Counted from the first letter of the stretch, positions 20,155 through 28,750 are shown. The stretch is DNA of 64,000 nucleotides from Bacillus sp. Marseille-P3661 (GCF_900240995.1 NZ_LT965954.1:905135-969134); one strand, 5' to 3'. Notes: generated by a model from the letters alone, not told the origin. A program made the numbers and translations.

Positions 20155-21063
20155 TTATTCCGATTTAATCCAAGCATCGCCAAACCAAGTATATACACGA
20201 TACCAATTTCCTAGTTTTTCAAATGCCTTTACTGGTTGGGGCGCTAATGCTCCTAGCACTACTGTACCGTCCGGCCTTTCATAGAGCGTGGTTTCTGCAC
20301 TTAATAATATTTCTTCTGTCACCTGCTCAAGTACACCCTCAACCGTATCATCCTGTGTAATCCACGCATCCCCATACCATGTTTTTATATGGTACCACCC
20401 TGTATCTGTTTCTTCATATGCAGTTACGGTTTGTGGCAGAATAGCGCCATTTTGATATCCTTCATATGCAAATGGCTTTGTATATAGGTTTTTTGTTTCA
20501 AACGCTGTTATTTTTTTATCAACTTTGTTAATAACAGGTTGTTTTAATTCATATCCATTTTCAAGAGCTAACGATTCGAAATCTTTATTTGAATCAGTTA
20601 TAAGCACCTTTGTTCCGGTTCCGATTTGATCAAACAACCAGCGAACATCTGAATTATGCATTCTTACACAACCTGCGCTTACATATTTTCCGATTGAATT
20701 TTCATTGTTATTTCCGTGAATTCCATACGTGTGGCCCCATGTTCCTGGTACACTTAACCCCATCCAACGATCACCCAAAGGATTTTTCGGGGAACCCCCA
20801 GGTATCTTTTCTTTATAATAAGGCCGGTTTTTAACCATATTGATAATGGAAAATTCCCCTTCAGGTGTTAAGCTCTTTGTTCGGCCGGTTCCGACATCAA
20901 AGATTTTTATTAACTGGCCTTTATCAAAATATGCTAATTTATTTATAGCTTTGTTAATAATGATATACGCCTGATTTCCATCACCGTAAGCTATTTGTTG
21001 AGGCGTAAAGAACAGAAGTGTTAAACAAATTACTATCGCAGAAAAAAAGCTTTTTCTAATCAC
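20155..21063 (-). CDS. secreted L,D-transpeptidase with SH3-like repeats
   Basis: Cell-wall enzyme of 302 residues. A signal peptide covers about 1-27. The YkuD catalytic domain follows with H116 (IHGNN) and the nucleophile C132 in SAGCVRM. The C-terminus holds two similar SH3-like repeats (each ending YxxTWxGDAWI) likely to bind wall polymers. It would form 3-3 peptidoglycan cross-links or attach proteins to the wall, perhaps in spores given the neighbouring spore genes, but this is inference. Confidence 0.88.
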   Translation of the reverse strand: MIRKSFFSAIVICLTLLFFTPQQIAYGDGNQAYIIINKAINKLAYFDKGQLIKIFDVGTGRTKSLTPEGEFSIINMVKNRPYYKEKIPGGSPKNPLGDRWMGLSVPGTWGHTYGIHGNNNENSIGKYVSAGCVRMHNSDVRWLFDQIGTGTKVLITDSNKDFESLALENGYELKQPVINKVDKKITAFETKNLYTKPFAYEGYQNGAILPQTVTAYEETDTGWYHIKTWYGDAWITQDDTVEGVLEQVTEEILLSAETTLYERPDGTVVLGALAPQPVKAFEKLGNWYRVYTWFGDAWIKSE

Positions 21064-21124
21064 TATTTATTCCCCTCTCCTAACTTTCTATAGGAATTCT
21101 ATGTGGGACATGCTGTATACATTA

Positions 21125-21277
21125 CTATAAATTGACATAATACATACTATATCGCATGAGACTAAAGGGAGTATCTGTGATTAAAGTTATATTCTCTGTT
21201 ATATCTTCATACGTCCCTCGTTCACGAGGAGGACCTAGGATAACATCATCCTCATGGATCCAAGCCCGGCAAACCAT
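21125..21277 (-). CDS. possible 50-residue ORF of unknown family
   Basis: The 397-bp gap between the transpeptidase and mutY genes contains an open frame with coding-like composition (MVCRAWIHEDDVILGPP...RYSMYYVNL). It stays open further upstream to a TGA near 21320. I see no ribosome site before the ATG, so it may be the remnant of a larger gene rather than an intact one. No family recognised. Confidence 0.3.
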   Translation of the reverse strand: MVCRAWIHEDDVILGPPRERGTYEDITENITLITDTPFSLMRYSMYYVNL

Positions 21278-21460
21278 GACTGAAATTGATAGTAATCTTC
21301 TGTTTGTTCTAATTAAAACCTTGTTTCATAGTTAATAATTCACCATCCCTTAACTAACAAATAACTCATTAGAAGTTCCTATCACCCGAGAATCAGTCTA
21401 TGTTAAGAGACATGCAGTATTTACATTTTTTTATAGTTCATTTTTACCCTTTTTATAAAA

Positions 21461-22558
21461 CTAATGTTCACTCTTAATTTCCTCAATAATTTTTTGATAA
21501 GGCACAGGAAAAGGATAGCTTTCCATTTCAGCTAGTGTCACAAATTTGGAGTGCTTAACATCGATTGTTTCAGAATTTGTATGTCCTTTATAAACAGCGA
21601 TTTTCCAAATAAGGTGGGAAAACTCATGTTTAAAATTAAATAAATGCTCCTCTGTTAAAACATCCATTTTATAATCATTCTTCATAAAATGTTTTAGCAC
21701 ATCAATTTGCAGCGCAGTGCTGCTTGTCATTTCTACTGTTGGAAACTCCCAAAGATTTGCAAGTAATCCTTTATTAGGACGTTTATGAATTAAAATTTCC
21801 CCACGTGGGTTTTGTAAAACAATAGTCGCAAGTACAACATCTTTTGTTGTCTTTTTTCGAGTTTTTACAGGAAAGTCATTCTGTATCCCCTCACTAAAAG
21901 CTATACAATGGTTTTGTACTGGGCACAATAAACAGGATGGCGATTTAGGAGTACACACTATCGCACCTAATTCCATTAATCCTTGGTTAAAGAAAGATGG
22001 TTGGTCTTCTGAGATAATTTCTCTTATGATGGTTTCAAACAGTTTTCTCGTTTTGGGTTTTGCGATATCTTCTTCAATTGCCAAGATTCGTGATATCACT
22101 CGCATAACATTCCCATCAACCGCGGGTTCAGGAATTCCATAGGCAATGCTTAGAATTGCCCCCTGTGTATATGGGCCAACACCTTTTAACTGTGATATTT
22201 CTTCAACTGTATTTGGGACTTTCCCATCATACTCTGTTACTACTTCCCTTACAGCAGATTGCAAGTTTCGTGCTCTGGAATAGTACCCTAAGCCCTCCCA
22301 TGCTTTTAGAACTTTTTCTTCTTCAGCTTTAGCTAAGGCATGTACAGTTGGAAACTGCTTAATAAAGTTATTAAAGTATGGGATTACGGTATCTACTCTT
22401 GTTTGTTGGAGCATAATTTCTGAAACCCATACTTTATAAGGATCTTGATCTTTGCGCCAAGGTAACTTGCGTTGTTCTTTTTTAAACCATGAAATAAGGT
22501 CATTTTGAAATTGATTATGATCGAAATTAGTTAATATTTTATCTATATTCTTTTGCAC
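21461..22558 (-). CDS. mutY: A/G-specific adenine glycosylase MutY
   Basis: Base-excision repair enzyme of 365 residues that removes adenine mispaired with 8-oxoguanine. Catalytic E48 (SEIMLQQTR) and D148 (AVDGN) flank the helix-hairpin-helix (LKGVGPYT). The 4Fe-4S cysteines are C202, C209, C212 and C218 (C-x6-C-x2-C-x5-C). A C-terminal NUDIX-like 8-oxoG recognition domain follows. Start codon is GTG with GGAGG 7 nt upstream. Its place beside yfhP matches B. subtilis yfhQ. Confidence 0.95.
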   Translation of the reverse strand: MQKNIDKILTNFDHNQFQNDLISWFKKEQRKLPWRKDQDPYKVWVSEIMLQQTRVDTVIPYFNNFIKQFPTVHALAKAEEEKVLKAWEGLGYYSRARNLQSAVREVVTEYDGKVPNTVEEISQLKGVGPYTQGAILSIAYGIPEPAVDGNVMRVISRILAIEEDIAKPKTRKLFETIIREIISEDQPSFFNQGLMELGAIVCTPKSPSCLLCPVQNHCIAFSEGIQNDFPVKTRKKTTKDVVLATIVLQNPRGEILIHKRPNKGLLANLWEFPTVEMTSSTALQIDVLKHFMKNDYKMDVLTEEHLFNFKHEFSHLIWKIAVYKGHTNSETIDVKHSKFVTLAEMESYPFPVPYQKIIEEIKSEH

Positions 22559-22601
22559 AATTGTTCCTCCAAGATGTAAAATAATAGTAAGTGCAAGTAA
22601 G

Positions 22602-22904
22602 TTATGAAGCTTTTTTAATTACCCAGTAATTAATTTTACCATTAAGAAAAATTTTAAGGGAACTAAACATACTATTAGAATGCATATTATTTCTTAATTT
22701 TTTTAAAGCATAATAATGAGATTCACTTGGAACTTCATATATCTCTACATAACGATGGTTATCATCAGAACATGAAAACCATTCTATTTTTTTAAAACCA
22801 TAGTTAGGCAATATATGGATGATACTTTTCATTAAGTGTTCATATTGATCTACTGATTCTGATTTCACACTATATTCGACAACAACTTTTAGCTTTTTTG
22901 ACAT
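22602..22904 (-). CDS. unknown 100-residue protein, possible dimeric alpha/beta-barrel fold
   Basis: Small soluble protein with the pattern of an antibiotic-monooxygenase-like or stress-response ferredoxin-like fold: a beta strand (KVVVEYSV), a helix ([11 protein letters not shown]), further strands with EWF...YVEIYEV, and a second helix ending NNMHSN. I do not recognise a named family. A weak GGAAG lies 10 nt before the ATG. It is divergent from yfhP with only 59 bp between them and lies upstream of mutY on the same strand. Confidence 0.6.
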   Translation of the reverse strand: MSKKLKVVVEYSVKSESVDQYEHLMKSIIHILPNYGFKKIEWFSCSDDNHRYVEIYEVPSESHYYALKKLRNNMHSNSMFSSLKIFLNGKINYWVIKKAS

Positions 22905-22963
22905 TAGAATTTCACTTCCTTGAATGATTGTAAAACTAACACTCGATTAGGAGGATCTTACTG

Positions 22964-23944
22964 ATGGATACAGGCACACATGTTGTCATGGGTATCGCAC
23001 TAGGCGGTCTAGCAACTCTAGACCCTGTAGTTGCTAACCATGAAGTTACAGCAACTAGCGTAATGATTGCTGCGATTATAGGCTCGCAAGCACCCGATTT
23101 AGATACCATATTAAAACTTAGAAATAATGCCAAGTATATTCGTAATCATCGCGGTATTACACACTCAATTCCCGCCGTACTTTTATGGCCGCTTCTAATA
23201 ACAGGAGTCATTTATGCTTTTTTTCCGGCAGCAAATTTGCTCCACCTATGGATTTGGACATTTTTAGCAGTAATCCTGCATGTTTTTGTCGACATTTTTA
23301 ACGCTTATGGGACACAAGCATTGCGACCTTTGACGAAAAAATGGATTGCACTTGGTGTAATTAATACATTTGATCCATTTATTTTCTTTGCACACATCAT
23401 TGGAATAGCGATTTGGCGTTATGGTGCAGATCCTGGCTATACCTTCCTTGGTGTATACGTTGTGCTTTTAGGATATTATCTAGTTCGATTTTATTCAAAG
23501 CATCTCGTGATTAACAAAGTAAAAGAGAAATTACCACAAGTTACGGAAATTATCATTTCACCTACTTATAGATTTAATCAATGGCATTTAGCCATCTCTT
23601 GTAATAAACGTTTTTATGTAGCACGTGCTGTAGATAACGAAATAACAATCCTTGATGAATTTGAAAAAATACCTGTTCCAGACACCCCGGTAATGAGAGC
23701 AGCGATGAAAGATGACAACTTATCTGCTTTTCTGTCATTTTCACCAGTCTACCGCTGGGAAATTGATGAGTATAACGATCATTACGAAGTCCGATTTATT
23801 GATTTACGCTATCGAAGTAAAGGCTATTATCCATTTGTAGCTGTAGTACAACTTGATCAAAATTTAAATATTGTGAGTTCCTATACAGGCTGGATATTTA
23901 GTGAAGCGAAGTTGATGAAAAAACTAGAAATTGCACCTGAATAA
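22964..23944 (+). CDS. yfhP: membrane-bound metal-dependent hydrolase-like protein (YfhP/YdjM family)
   Basis: 326 residues. The N-terminal half has four or so membrane helices with the family's conserved polar residues: H6 in GTHVVMG, D46 and D48 in QAPDLD, and H65 in GITHS, thought to bind metal. The C-terminal part is soluble. Substrate unknown. GGAGG lies 9-10 nt before the ATG. The pairing with mutY is conserved in B. subtilis. Confidence 0.85.
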   Translation: MDTGTHVVMGIALGGLATLDPVVANHEVTATSVMIAAIIGSQAPDLDTILKLRNNAKYIRNHRGITHSIPAVLLWPLLITGVIYAFFPAANLLHLWIWTFLAVILHVFVDIFNAYGTQALRPLTKKWIALGVINTFDPFIFFAHIIGIAIWRYGADPGYTFLGVYVVLLGYYLVRFYSKHLVINKVKEKLPQVTEIIISPTYRFNQWHLAISCNKRFYVARAVDNEITILDEFEKIPVPDTPVMRAAMKDDNLSAFLSFSPVYRWEIDEYNDHYEVRFIDLRYRSKGYYPFVAVVQLDQNLNIVSSYTGWIFSEAKLMKKLEIAPE

Positions 23945-24005
23945 TATAGAAATGTGCAAGCGCATTGGTTAGCCCCGAGGGGTTTTCAAAAGTTTTTACA
24001 AGTGC

Positions 24006-24038
24006 AGAAAAGCGACGACTAAATTAGTCATCGCTTTT
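24006..24038. terminator. bidirectional terminator between yfhP and yfhJ
   Basis: GAAAAGCGACGACTAA pairs with TTAGTCATCGCTTTTC with one mismatch, between convergent genes. Confidence 0.8.
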
Positions 24039-24063
24039 CGTTTATCACTACAATGTTAAACAT

Positions 24064-24333
24064 CTAATGCATTAGGTGATTTTTATGATTCAAAAGATGC
24101 TCGTACTTTGGATTATTCGTAACAAATTCATGTAGTCTTGGGCCATAATTTTTAATCCATTGCTTTACAATCTGTTCGGTCATTGCTTTACCTTTATAAT
24201 CATACCCTGCTTTTGCCCGTGTTGTCTCAAAATCTTCCCACAATACCTCAACCCAAGTTCGAGCCTGTGCATATGATAATGAATCGTTTACCTTTAATAA
24301 ATCATTACTTAAACGTTCAAACAAATCATTCAT
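24064..24333 (-). CDS. yfhJ: YfhJ family (WVELL) small protein
   Basis: 89-residue soluble protein with the family's WVEVLWEDFE signature near residues 27-36 and an ISxxG-like C-terminal helix (IKNYGPRLHEF). The function is unknown; the family is confined to Bacillales. AGGAG lies upstream of the ATG. It is divergent from sspK, as in B. subtilis. Confidence 0.85.
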   Translation of the reverse strand: MNDLFERLSNDLLKVNDSLSYAQARTWVEVLWEDFETTRAKAGYDYKGKAMTEQIVKQWIKNYGPRLHEFVTNNPKYEHLLNHKNHLMH

Positions 24334-24386
24334 CTTTTGTCACTCCTTATCTTTACTTGTATGGAATGATTTCACCATAAAAATAA

Positions 24387-24416
24387 CTTATAAAATCCCG
24401 CGCTTTTCTCATACTA
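24387..24416 (+). promoter_or_regulatory. sigma-G type promoter of sspK
   Basis: The -10 CATACTA (24410-24416) matches the sigma-G consensus perfectly. The -35 CTTATA (24387-24392) matches only in the last half, 17 bp upstream. The gene it precedes encodes a spore protein, which supports the call. Confidence 0.55.
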
Positions 24417-24466
24417 TTAGAGAATGTATTAACACATTCATTTTAGAACCATTAGGGGGTTAAAAA

Positions 24467-24616
24467 ATGGTCCGAAATAAAGAAAATAACTTTCCTCCAA
24501 GAATGAAATTCGATGCTGAACCATTTGCAAAGCCAGAATTCTCTTCGTTACGTGCAAATGGTCAAATTAATACGCATCCACAAGAGCGTATGCGAGAATC
24601 AGACAGAGGTGAATAA
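24467..24616 (+). CDS. sspK: small acid-soluble spore protein K
   Basis: 49-residue minor [19 protein letters not shown]... ending [12 protein letters not shown], matching the SspK family (NTHPQERMR motif). It is rich in charged residues and has no membrane segment. AGGGGG lies 7 nt before the ATG. It is probably transcribed in the forespore from the CATACTA promoter upstream. It is too short to be caught by length-limited gene finding. Confidence 0.9.
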   Translation: MVRNKENNFPPRMKFDAEPFAKPEFSSLRANGQINTHPQERMRESDRGE

Positions 24617-24812
24617 AGTCATTGAGTGCGGAATACTCTCAATAGTTTTAGGTCGGCACACATTTGAGAACCGCATTGTTCTACGCAGCAGTTTAAGTTC
24701 TGTGAGTTTGGCCTAAGCTGGTTTATTTAATGTAGATTAGATTTGTTAAATGCTACTGAAATCCGCAGGAGTGCACAATAAAAAGCTTTCACTCTAGAGG
24801 AGGATGACATTT

Positions 24813-24965
24813 ATGAATAAAAAAGCGTTTTATGAAAACCGCCATCAAAATCCTTTTCAGCAAGCATGGGCTAATCCGAAACACGCATGGAACCAAGTAA
24901 ACGGTGAAACTCGACGTACGCAGAACTTAATTGTTTTAGAACACCAAACTCGAAAACAGTCTTAA
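24813..24965 (+). CDS. YpzG family small protein
   Basis: 50-residue protein with the YpzG family signature: NPFQQ...NPKHAWNQVNGET. Such proteins occur in spore formers and are thought to be sporulation-associated, but function is unknown. GGAGG lies 9 nt before the ATG. It ends at a terminator hairpin shared with convergent yfhH. The gap between sspK and this gene (24617-24812) shows nothing I can assign. Confidence 0.82.
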   Translation: MNKKAFYENRHQNPFQQAWANPKHAWNQVNGETRRTQNLIVLEHQTRKQS

Positions 24966-24974
24966 ATTATTTGC

Positions 24975-25005
24975 AGCCAGAGAATTATTAATTCTCTGGC
25001 TTTAT
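24975..25005 (+). terminator. terminator whose stem overlaps the end of yfhH
   Basis: AGCCAGAGAATTA (24975-24987) pairs with TAATTCTCTGGCT (24989-25001). On the minus strand the second arm encodes the last four residues (KPEN) and the stop of yfhH. Confidence 0.75.
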
Positions 25006-25305
25006 TAACATTGATATCGGCAAGCCTTCTTCCTGATCACTGCCGTTACGATATCCCCAGGCAAATACGCCATTCATATAATCAATCTTAAACTTTTGTC
25101 CAGGAGCACCTTCTATTTCATAGGTCTCACCAGCACTAAAATCTTTTGGGTCTAAGAGGTATGCTTTAGCCATTGTAATTTTTCTTTCGTAGACGGCAAA
25201 TTCATTTACCATTCCTAGCTGTTCTGCCTTTCTTGCTTTTTCATGCAATACACTGATTTCTTGTTTTAATTCAAATTCAGACATTTCACTATATCGCTTA
25301 TCCAT
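24988..25305 (-). CDS. yfhH: YfhH family protein (DUF1811)
   Basis: 105-residue soluble protein. The N-terminal half is a helical hairpin (SEFELKQEISVLHEKARKAE) and the C-terminal half a small beta domain (KFKIDYMNGVFAWGYR). It matches the DUF1811/YfhH family by sequence and by its position next to recX. Function unknown. Its last codons form one arm of the convergent terminator. Confidence 0.85.
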   Translation of the reverse strand: MDKRYSEMSEFELKQEISVLHEKARKAEQLGMVNEFAVYERKITMAKAYLLDPKDFSAGETYEIEGAPGQKFKIDYMNGVFAWGYRNGSDQEEGLPISMLIKPEN

Positions 25306-25378
25306 TTCCTCACCCCAATGTTTTTACATTTTACCAAAATAGTATAAAGCATTTTATAAAAAGTGACAAAGGCCTTAA

Positions 25379-26197
25379 CTATTGATGATCACTATTAAGT
25401 TGTTCTATAAAAATGTTGATATCTTCTGTTTTAAATCCCCGTTGGAATAAGTATTGCTTAATCTTTTGCTCAAGTTCCCAACCTTCATACTTTTTGCTAT
25501 ATTTGCGCCAAGCTTTATATCCTTGGTTCATCACAGCTTCAAGTCTCTCCTCTTCATCTTTAGCAAAAGAAGTCTTTGCCATTGCTTCAGCGACTATATC
25601 TTGGGTAAAGCCTTTACTTAATAAAGCTTGTCCAATCTTTTGTTTAAGTTGAAATTCAGACATTTGCTTTTGTTGTACAGCGGCTTTTTCAACAGCCTTT
25701 TGTGCTACAGCCAGCTGATCGTTCTGTGTATATTCCTGTAACCCAATTTCAGCAATTACCTCTGTAATCCCCTTTTGCAGAATTTCTCTCTTTATTAGTA
25801 AAGGGCCTTTGGACGAATTGCGCATTCTAGCACGTACAAATGACTTTGCAAATTCAATATCATTTACAAAATTATATTCCTCTAGCTTTTTGATAACTTC
25901 TTCTGCAACAGCTTGGGAATATTCTTTACCTAATAAAAAATCATTTATTTCTTTTTTGGATCTCATTCGATATGATAAGTATTTCAACGCAATATTGAAA
26001 GCCTTTTTGATATCATCTTTATAGAAAATAGCTGTTAACTCACTTTCAGTAAAGGTTTGACCTTTCTTTAACTGAAATTCAATCAGTACATCCTGATCGA
26101 CACTAAAGCCAAATTCCTCACCATTACCCCGATCAATAAAAACGTTAAACCGTTCTTTATTGTTTTTTTGAGTTGTGATTTTTACGATTTTCACCAT
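25379..26197 (-). CDS. recX: regulatory protein RecX
   Basis: Modulator of RecA filaments, 272 residues, within the long form usual in Bacillales. It is made of repeated three-helix units; the motif YLSYRMRSKKEINDFL and later FVRARMRNSSKGP are typical. GGAGG precedes the ATG by 7 nt. It is divergent from the yfhF gene, with about 150 bp between them. No LexA box recognised in that gap. Confidence 0.92.
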   Translation of the reverse strand: MVKIVKITTQKNNKERFNVFIDRGNGEEFGFSVDQDVLIEFQLKKGQTFTESELTAIFYKDDIKKAFNIALKYLSYRMRSKKEINDFLLGKEYSQAVAEEVIKKLEEYNFVNDIEFAKSFVRARMRNSSKGPLLIKREILQKGITEVIAEIGLQEYTQNDQLAVAQKAVEKAAVQQKQMSEFQLKQKIGQALLSKGFTQDIVAEAMAKTSFAKDEEERLEAVMNQGYKAWRKYSKKYEGWELEQKIKQYLFQRGFKTEDINIFIEQLNSDHQ

Positions 26198-26346
26198 ATA
26201 AAAACCTCCACCCTTTATTATATCAGTAGATTTAAAGTATGACAGATATTATAGTTAAGTTAAAGCATACATAAATAATTTATTTATATCACAAGCGTAT
26301 AGGATGGATAATTTCTATAAAGCGATTTGAATTGGGGAGATATTAT

Positions 26347-27285
26347 ATGAACATCGTCATATCAGGTGGAACAGGATTTATCGGAAAAATGTTGACCAAT
26401 TATTTAGTTTCAAAAAACCATTCAGTATATATCCTTACAAGAAACATTGCATCGTTTCAGAATAAACCAAATATTACTTATGTTGAGTGGTTGTCACCTA
26501 ATAGTAGTGCTGAGCTAAAGCTAGAAAATATCGATGTTTTCATTAATTTGGCAGGAGAATCCATCAACAGTGGACGTTGGACTGATAAACGAAAACAAAT
26601 AATCCTCAACAGCCGTCTCTATGCGACAGACGAAGTAATTCAGTTAATATCCAAATTGACCCCAAAGCCACGTGTATTAATTAATGCATCTGCAATTGGT
26701 TTTTATGGTACTTCCCTTACCAAAACATTCACGGAGAATGATATCGAAAGCGGCCATGATTTTTTAGCAACCACAACAAGACGATGGGAAGATCAAGCAA
26801 AAAGGGTTGAAGAATTAGGGATTAGGCTAGTCCTTGCACGTTTAGGGGTTGTTTTAGCAAAAAATGAGGGTGCTCTACCACGAATGGTTTTGCCTTACAA
26901 ATTTTTCATTGGTGGAAAAGTAGGGATTGGCCAACAATGGTTGTCCTGGATTCATATTGATGACGTTGTCCGTATGTTTGAATTTGTAGCTATAAATGAG
27001 AGGATTAAGGGCCCAATAAATTTAACTGCACCAATTCCTGAGAAAATGGATGCATTCGGGAGGACCATTGGAAAGGTTATCAAACGTCCACATTTGATCC
27101 CTGCCCCGGAGTTTGCATTGAAATTATTGCTTGGAGAAATGAGCTCTCTTGTCTTAGAAGGTCAAAAGGTAATTCCAGAAAAAGCATTAACAAACCACTT
27201 TTCTTTCAAGTATGAACATCTAGAAGATGCACTTCGTGATATTTTGACACAATCCAACAAAAGTCGTCACACAAATGATTTATAA
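26347..27285 (+). CDS. yfhF: NAD-dependent epimerase/SDR39U1-like protein (YfhF)
   Basis: Extended short-chain dehydrogenase-like protein of 312 residues (TIGR01777 family). The dinucleotide motif GGTGFIG lies at about residues 7-13, followed by INLAGESI and the ASAIGFYG region; a DUF1731 tail (KRPHLIPAPEFALKLLLGEM) closes it. Substrate unknown. The start at 26347 has GGGGAG 7 nt upstream, so an upstream ATG at 26332 is rejected. Confidence 0.88.
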   Translation: MNIVISGGTGFIGKMLTNYLVSKNHSVYILTRNIASFQNKPNITYVEWLSPNSSAELKLENIDVFINLAGESINSGRWTDKRKQIILNSRLYATDEVIQLISKLTPKPRVLINASAIGFYGTSLTKTFTENDIESGHDFLATTTRRWEDQAKRVEELGIRLVLARLGVVLAKNEGALPRMVLPYKFFIGGKVGIGQQWLSWIHIDDVVRMFEFVAINERIKGPINLTAPIPEKMDAFGRTIGKVIKRPHLIPAPEFALKLLLGEMSSLVLEGQKVIPEKALTNHFSFKYEHLEDALRDILTQSNKSRHTNDL

Positions 27286-27419
27286 GAATATTTTTATTTT
27301 GTAAAAGAAAAAAATTTCCTCTTCTCAAGACTGGCATTACCATTGTATACTTGAGTTCTGAAATCAAAAAAACTAAAAGGTTATGATAAAACTTTATGCT
27401 TTAAAAAAATTAAACAGTA

Positions 27420-27488
27420 GTAAGGGAAGGCAAATGGTGCGCCACCAGTTTGACTGGTTCTAGTGGGTTCGATTCCCACCCCGAATTT
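27420..27488 (+). other. tRNA-like remnant
   Basis: A perfect T-arm (GTGGG-TTCGATT-CCCAC, 27463-27479) is followed by an acceptor-like CCCGAAT. Upstream are a possible anticodon hairpin (CCAGTTTGACTGG, loop reading TTG as in tRNA-Gln) and a D-arm-like GGCAAATGGTGCGCC. The 5' acceptor strand does not pair properly and the region between D- and T-arm is about 3 nt short, so this is not a normal functional tRNA. It may be an old attachment site or a decayed gene. Confidence 0.4.
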
Positions 27489-27523
27489 TTATTGTTGAGA
27501 TTTTAATAAAAATTCGAGGGTGG
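27476..27523. repeat. long imperfect inverted repeat overlapping the tRNA-like T-arm
   Basis: CCACCC-C-GAATTTTTATT (27476-27493) pairs with AATAAAAATTC-GA-GGGTGG (27505-27523), differing only by one extra base. It begins inside the 3' side of the T-arm. Confidence 0.6.
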
Positions 27524-27562
27524 AGTCCACAAGTGTGTTCACGCAGTGGTTAGGACTGCCCT

Positions 27563-27586
27563 CATGTTCGGAGGGATATGAACATG
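27563..27586 (+). promoter_or_regulatory. hairpin enclosing the ribosome site of the acetyltransferase gene
   Basis: CATGTTC (27563-27569) pairs with GAACATG (27580-27586); the loop is GGAGGGATAT. The stem includes the start codon and the loop presents the Shine-Dalgarno, so translation may be limited by this fold. Confidence 0.45.
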
Positions 27587-28144
27587 TTGAAAAACCGTGA
27601 ACTATCAGAAAGTCAAGTATTGTATGAGTTAATGCGGCACCCTGAGGTCTTCCCTTTTGTGCGTCATAAAGCATATTCATATGAAGAATTCTTATTTTTA
27701 ACGAAACAAACGATTGATGCCGAGGAACGTGGTGAACTGATTTCGCGAACAATATTAGATGAATGGGGCCAGCCAATTGGTACAATTAATTTATTTGATA
27801 TTGAAGAAGGCGCGGGGTTTCTTGGAACGTGGATTGGTCAACCTTATTTTGGTAAAGGCTACAATAAGCTTGCGAAAGATGCATTTTTTACTGAACTGTT
27901 TTTTAATCAAAATATCCAAACAATTTTCATGCGAATACGCAAGGAAAATATTCGTTCTGCCAAAGCTGCCTTAAAATTACCCTATGTCACTTTTGCGAAT
28001 GAAACACGTTTTACTTTATATGCAAAAATAAATGAGAATGCCCCAATTTATGATTTATTTGAAATCTCAAAGGATCAATATTTATTATATACAATGAGAA
28101 CACCAGAAATTTTCGAGCAGGAACACGAACTAAAAGAGGCGTAA
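27584..28144 (+). CDS. GNAT family N-acetyltransferase (RimJ/RimL-like)
   Basis: Acetyl-CoA dependent transferase of 186 residues. The acetyl-CoA binding region is visible as WIGQPYFGKGYNKLAKDA (the Q/R-x-x-G-x-G/A loop is GKGYN), followed by a strand and helix with MRIRKENIRSAKAA. It is typical of ribosomal-protein or small-molecule acetyltransferases; the substrate is unknown. The start is put at 27584 because GGAGG then has a 9-nt spacing; an ATG at 27578 is too close. Confidence 0.85.
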   Translation: MLKNRELSESQVLYELMRHPEVFPFVRHKAYSYEEFLFLTKQTIDAEERGELISRTILDEWGQPIGTINLFDIEEGAGFLGTWIGQPYFGKGYNKLAKDAFFTELFFNQNIQTIFMRIRKENIRSAKAALKLPYVTFANETRFTLYAKINENAPIYDLFEISKDQYLLYTMRTPEIFEQEHELKEA

Positions 28145-28148
28145 AGAT

Positions 28149-28178
28149 CACCTAGTACACTGTGCTAGGTGTTTTTTT
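28149..28178 (+). terminator. terminator after the acetyltransferase gene
   Basis: CACCTAG (28149-28155) pairs with CTAGGTG (28165-28171), then seven T. Confidence 0.8.
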
Positions 28179-28299
28179 ATCTCTTTTATGAGCTAATAAA
28201 CATAATGATTAATCTTATTTTAATCGTATACTCCCATCACTTTAAGTAAATAATGGTAACTAGTACCAATTAGAAAAAAATGAAAGTGAGGAATTTAAT

Positions 28300-28431
28300 A
28301 TGAAAAGTAAAGCTAGACGTGACAAAGAAAACCGAAGTTCACTATCAAGTACGCAAGAAGTATTATATTCTCGAGAATTCAAAAAAGCAGATCGTGCAGG
28401 GGGCTTTGTTCCGCCGAATAGAAATTCCTAA
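28300..28431 (+). CDS. yfhE: YfhE family small protein
   Basis: 43-residue basic peptide containing the diagnostic YfhE core LSSTQEVLYSREFKKADRAG at residues 15-34. Function unknown; the family is found in Bacillales. GAGG lies 8 nt upstream of the ATG. It is followed by a terminator and then yfhD, matching the B. subtilis order. Confidence 0.85.
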   Translation: MKSKARRDKENRSSLSSTQEVLYSREFKKADRAGGFVPPNRNS

Positions 28432-28473
28432 CTTTCCCAATCATAACTTCCCCTTTTTAAACCAAACTATGAA

Positions 28474-28516
28474 ATGGAAACACATGTGGTCTTGTGAAAT
28501 CCACATCCATTTTTTA
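28474..28516 (+). terminator. yfhE terminator
   Basis: ATGTGG (28484-28489) pairs with CCACAT (28501-28506) and ATGG with CCAT further out, followed by six T. Confidence 0.6.
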
Positions 28517-28559
28517 TCCAGGTTGGTGAAAAACTTCAAATTTGAAAGGGGAATGTACG

Positions 28560-28745
28560 ATGACAAGAGGTCAAAGTCGACAACGTAGTAATGGCAATGG
28601 AGCTGGTATGCCACAAACTCCAAAATATGCAAAAACAACTTCAGATGGGCGCGATATAGAGTTTTCTCGTGAACTGGCTGACGCAGATGATATGGAAGCA
28701 TTAGCAAGATCACAAGCTGCGGATAAACGTGCTAAATCTAAATAA
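28560..28745 (+). CDS. yfhD: YfhD family small protein
   Basis: 61-residue hydrophilic protein. Its C-terminal half carries the family signature SRELADADDMEALARSQAAD; the N-terminus is Gln/Asn/Gly rich. Function unknown, probably spore-related. The start at 28560 has AAAGGGG 8 nt upstream; an upstream TTG at 28542 lacks a ribosome site. A strong terminator follows. Confidence 0.85.
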   Translation: MTRGQSRQRSNGNGAGMPQTPKYAKTTSDGRDIEFSRELADADDMEALARSQAADKRAKSK

Positions 28746-28750
28746 TTAGA

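Noticed and set aside
24513-24716. Plus-strand 67-codon ORF over sspK
   Set aside because: It is a different frame of sspK; the sspK frame has the ribosome site and family match.
27420-27488. Selenocysteine tRNA gene that could explain the UGA codons
   Set aside because: The candidate anticodon loop reads TTG, not TCA, the long variable arm is absent, and the acceptor does not pair.
27515-27530. T-box riboswitch (AGGGTGG motif)
   Set aside because: Only the first seven bases match; the ACCGCG part and the specifier stem are missing, and the downstream gene is an acetyltransferase.
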